Below, piece by piece: positions 63,962 through 64,000 of a DNA stretch of 64,000 nucleotides. A program made the position numbers and the translations under genes. The notes under the pieces are model-generated. The model searched no databases and was not told the DNA's origin. It worked only from the letters and a program-made list of their open reading frames with translations. This DNA comes from Eilatimonas milleporae (GTDB lineage Bacteria; Pseudomonadota; Alphaproteobacteria; Sphingomonadales; Kordiimonadaceae). The stretch is from contig NZ_REFR01000014.1 of NCBI RefSeq assembly GCF_003688555.1, positions 124,001 to 188,000 on the forward strand. The letters run 5' to 3'. Each line of letters begins with the position of its first letter. The first letter of the stretch is position 1.

Positions 63962-64000
63962 TCAGTCTTCCAGACTGCGCAGTTCCTGTTCCAACCTGAA
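63962..64000 (-). CDS. C-terminal end of a gene that continues beyond the window (possibly pspC or pspA)
   Basis: The minus strand has an open frame ending FRLEQELRSLED and TGA (63964-63962), followed by a terminator. The position directly before a PspB-like gene and the charged helical ending fit a phage-shock protein such as PspC or PspA. Only 12 residues are visible, so identity is a guess. Confidence 0.4.
   Translation of the reverse strand, partial: FRLEQELRSLED

Overview
The window looks like chromosomal DNA of a GC-rich alphaproteobacterium. This rests on gene content and order, not on a database search. Blocks I recognise from that class are ffs-dnaX-ybaB-recR; trpF-trpB-trpA-accD-folC; a long block running chvI-chvG-hprK-rapZ-EIIA-HPr-ahcY-metK; and divL-tsaE-nucleotidyltransferase-addB-addA-trxA. 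The short HprK and the DivL-type kinase with Tyr at the phosphoacceptor position are alphaproteobacterial traits. I cannot name the genus. I saw no tRNA or rRNA genes, no CRISPR array, no prophage and no intact transposase.

Layout. 1-3.6 kb (minus): a truncated GFA-family gene, recR, ybaB, dnaX and the small SRP RNA, with a 4 x 20 bp tandem repeat between dnaX and ybaB. 3.8-9.2 kb: single genes for nucleotide, protein and RNA modification (nudC, phhB-cobB, a low-molecular-weight tyrosine phosphatase, a hydrolase, thpR). 8.5-12.6 kb: tesA divergent from ybbA-ybbP. 12.7-16.3 kb: a BI-1 membrane protein, a DUF547 protein and a serine hydrolase lipoprotein. 16.7-19.4 kb is the accessory patch: two clusters of hairpin-forming repeats, one of them a 177-bp higher-order array, around a divergent padR / secreted VOC-protein pair. 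19.4-24.1 kb: bioB, a small unknown gene, a TusA-like gene, a TSUP permease with its TIGR02186-type partner, and an Mpo1-like gene.

24.3-32 kb is a fatty-acid oxidation block. A MerR-type regulator sits behind a promoter that contains a perfect 24-bp palindrome, followed by acyl-CoA dehydrogenase, thiolase and the hydratase/hydroxyacyl-CoA dehydrogenase fusion, then a B3/4-domain gene translationally coupled to a dienoyl-CoA isomerase. 32.1-37.7 kb (plus) holds trpFBA, accD, folC and a cupin. 37.9-57.1 kb (minus) is a long block with many overlapping start/stop codons. It joins envelope sensing (ChvGI), PTS-type phosphorelay control (HprK, EIIA, HPr, RapZ), the SAM cycle (AhcY, MetK), cell-cycle control (DivL), tRNA modification (TsaE), a sugar-phosphate nucleotidyltransferase, recombination (AddAB) and thioredoxin. 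57.3-64 kb returns to single genes: a J-domain protein, an alpha-carbonic-anhydrase-like protein that has lost two zinc ligands and is coupled to a SPOR lipoprotein, a sodium:neurotransmitter-type symporter, sufE, an MFS transporter and a PspB-like gene.

Most of the window is ordinary housekeeping. The most unusual items are the covarying-hairpin repeat array, the active-site-degenerate carbonic anhydrase homologue, the palindromic operators, and a recurring tendency to short tandem duplications (units of 15 to 24 bp) at gene ends and inside proteins.
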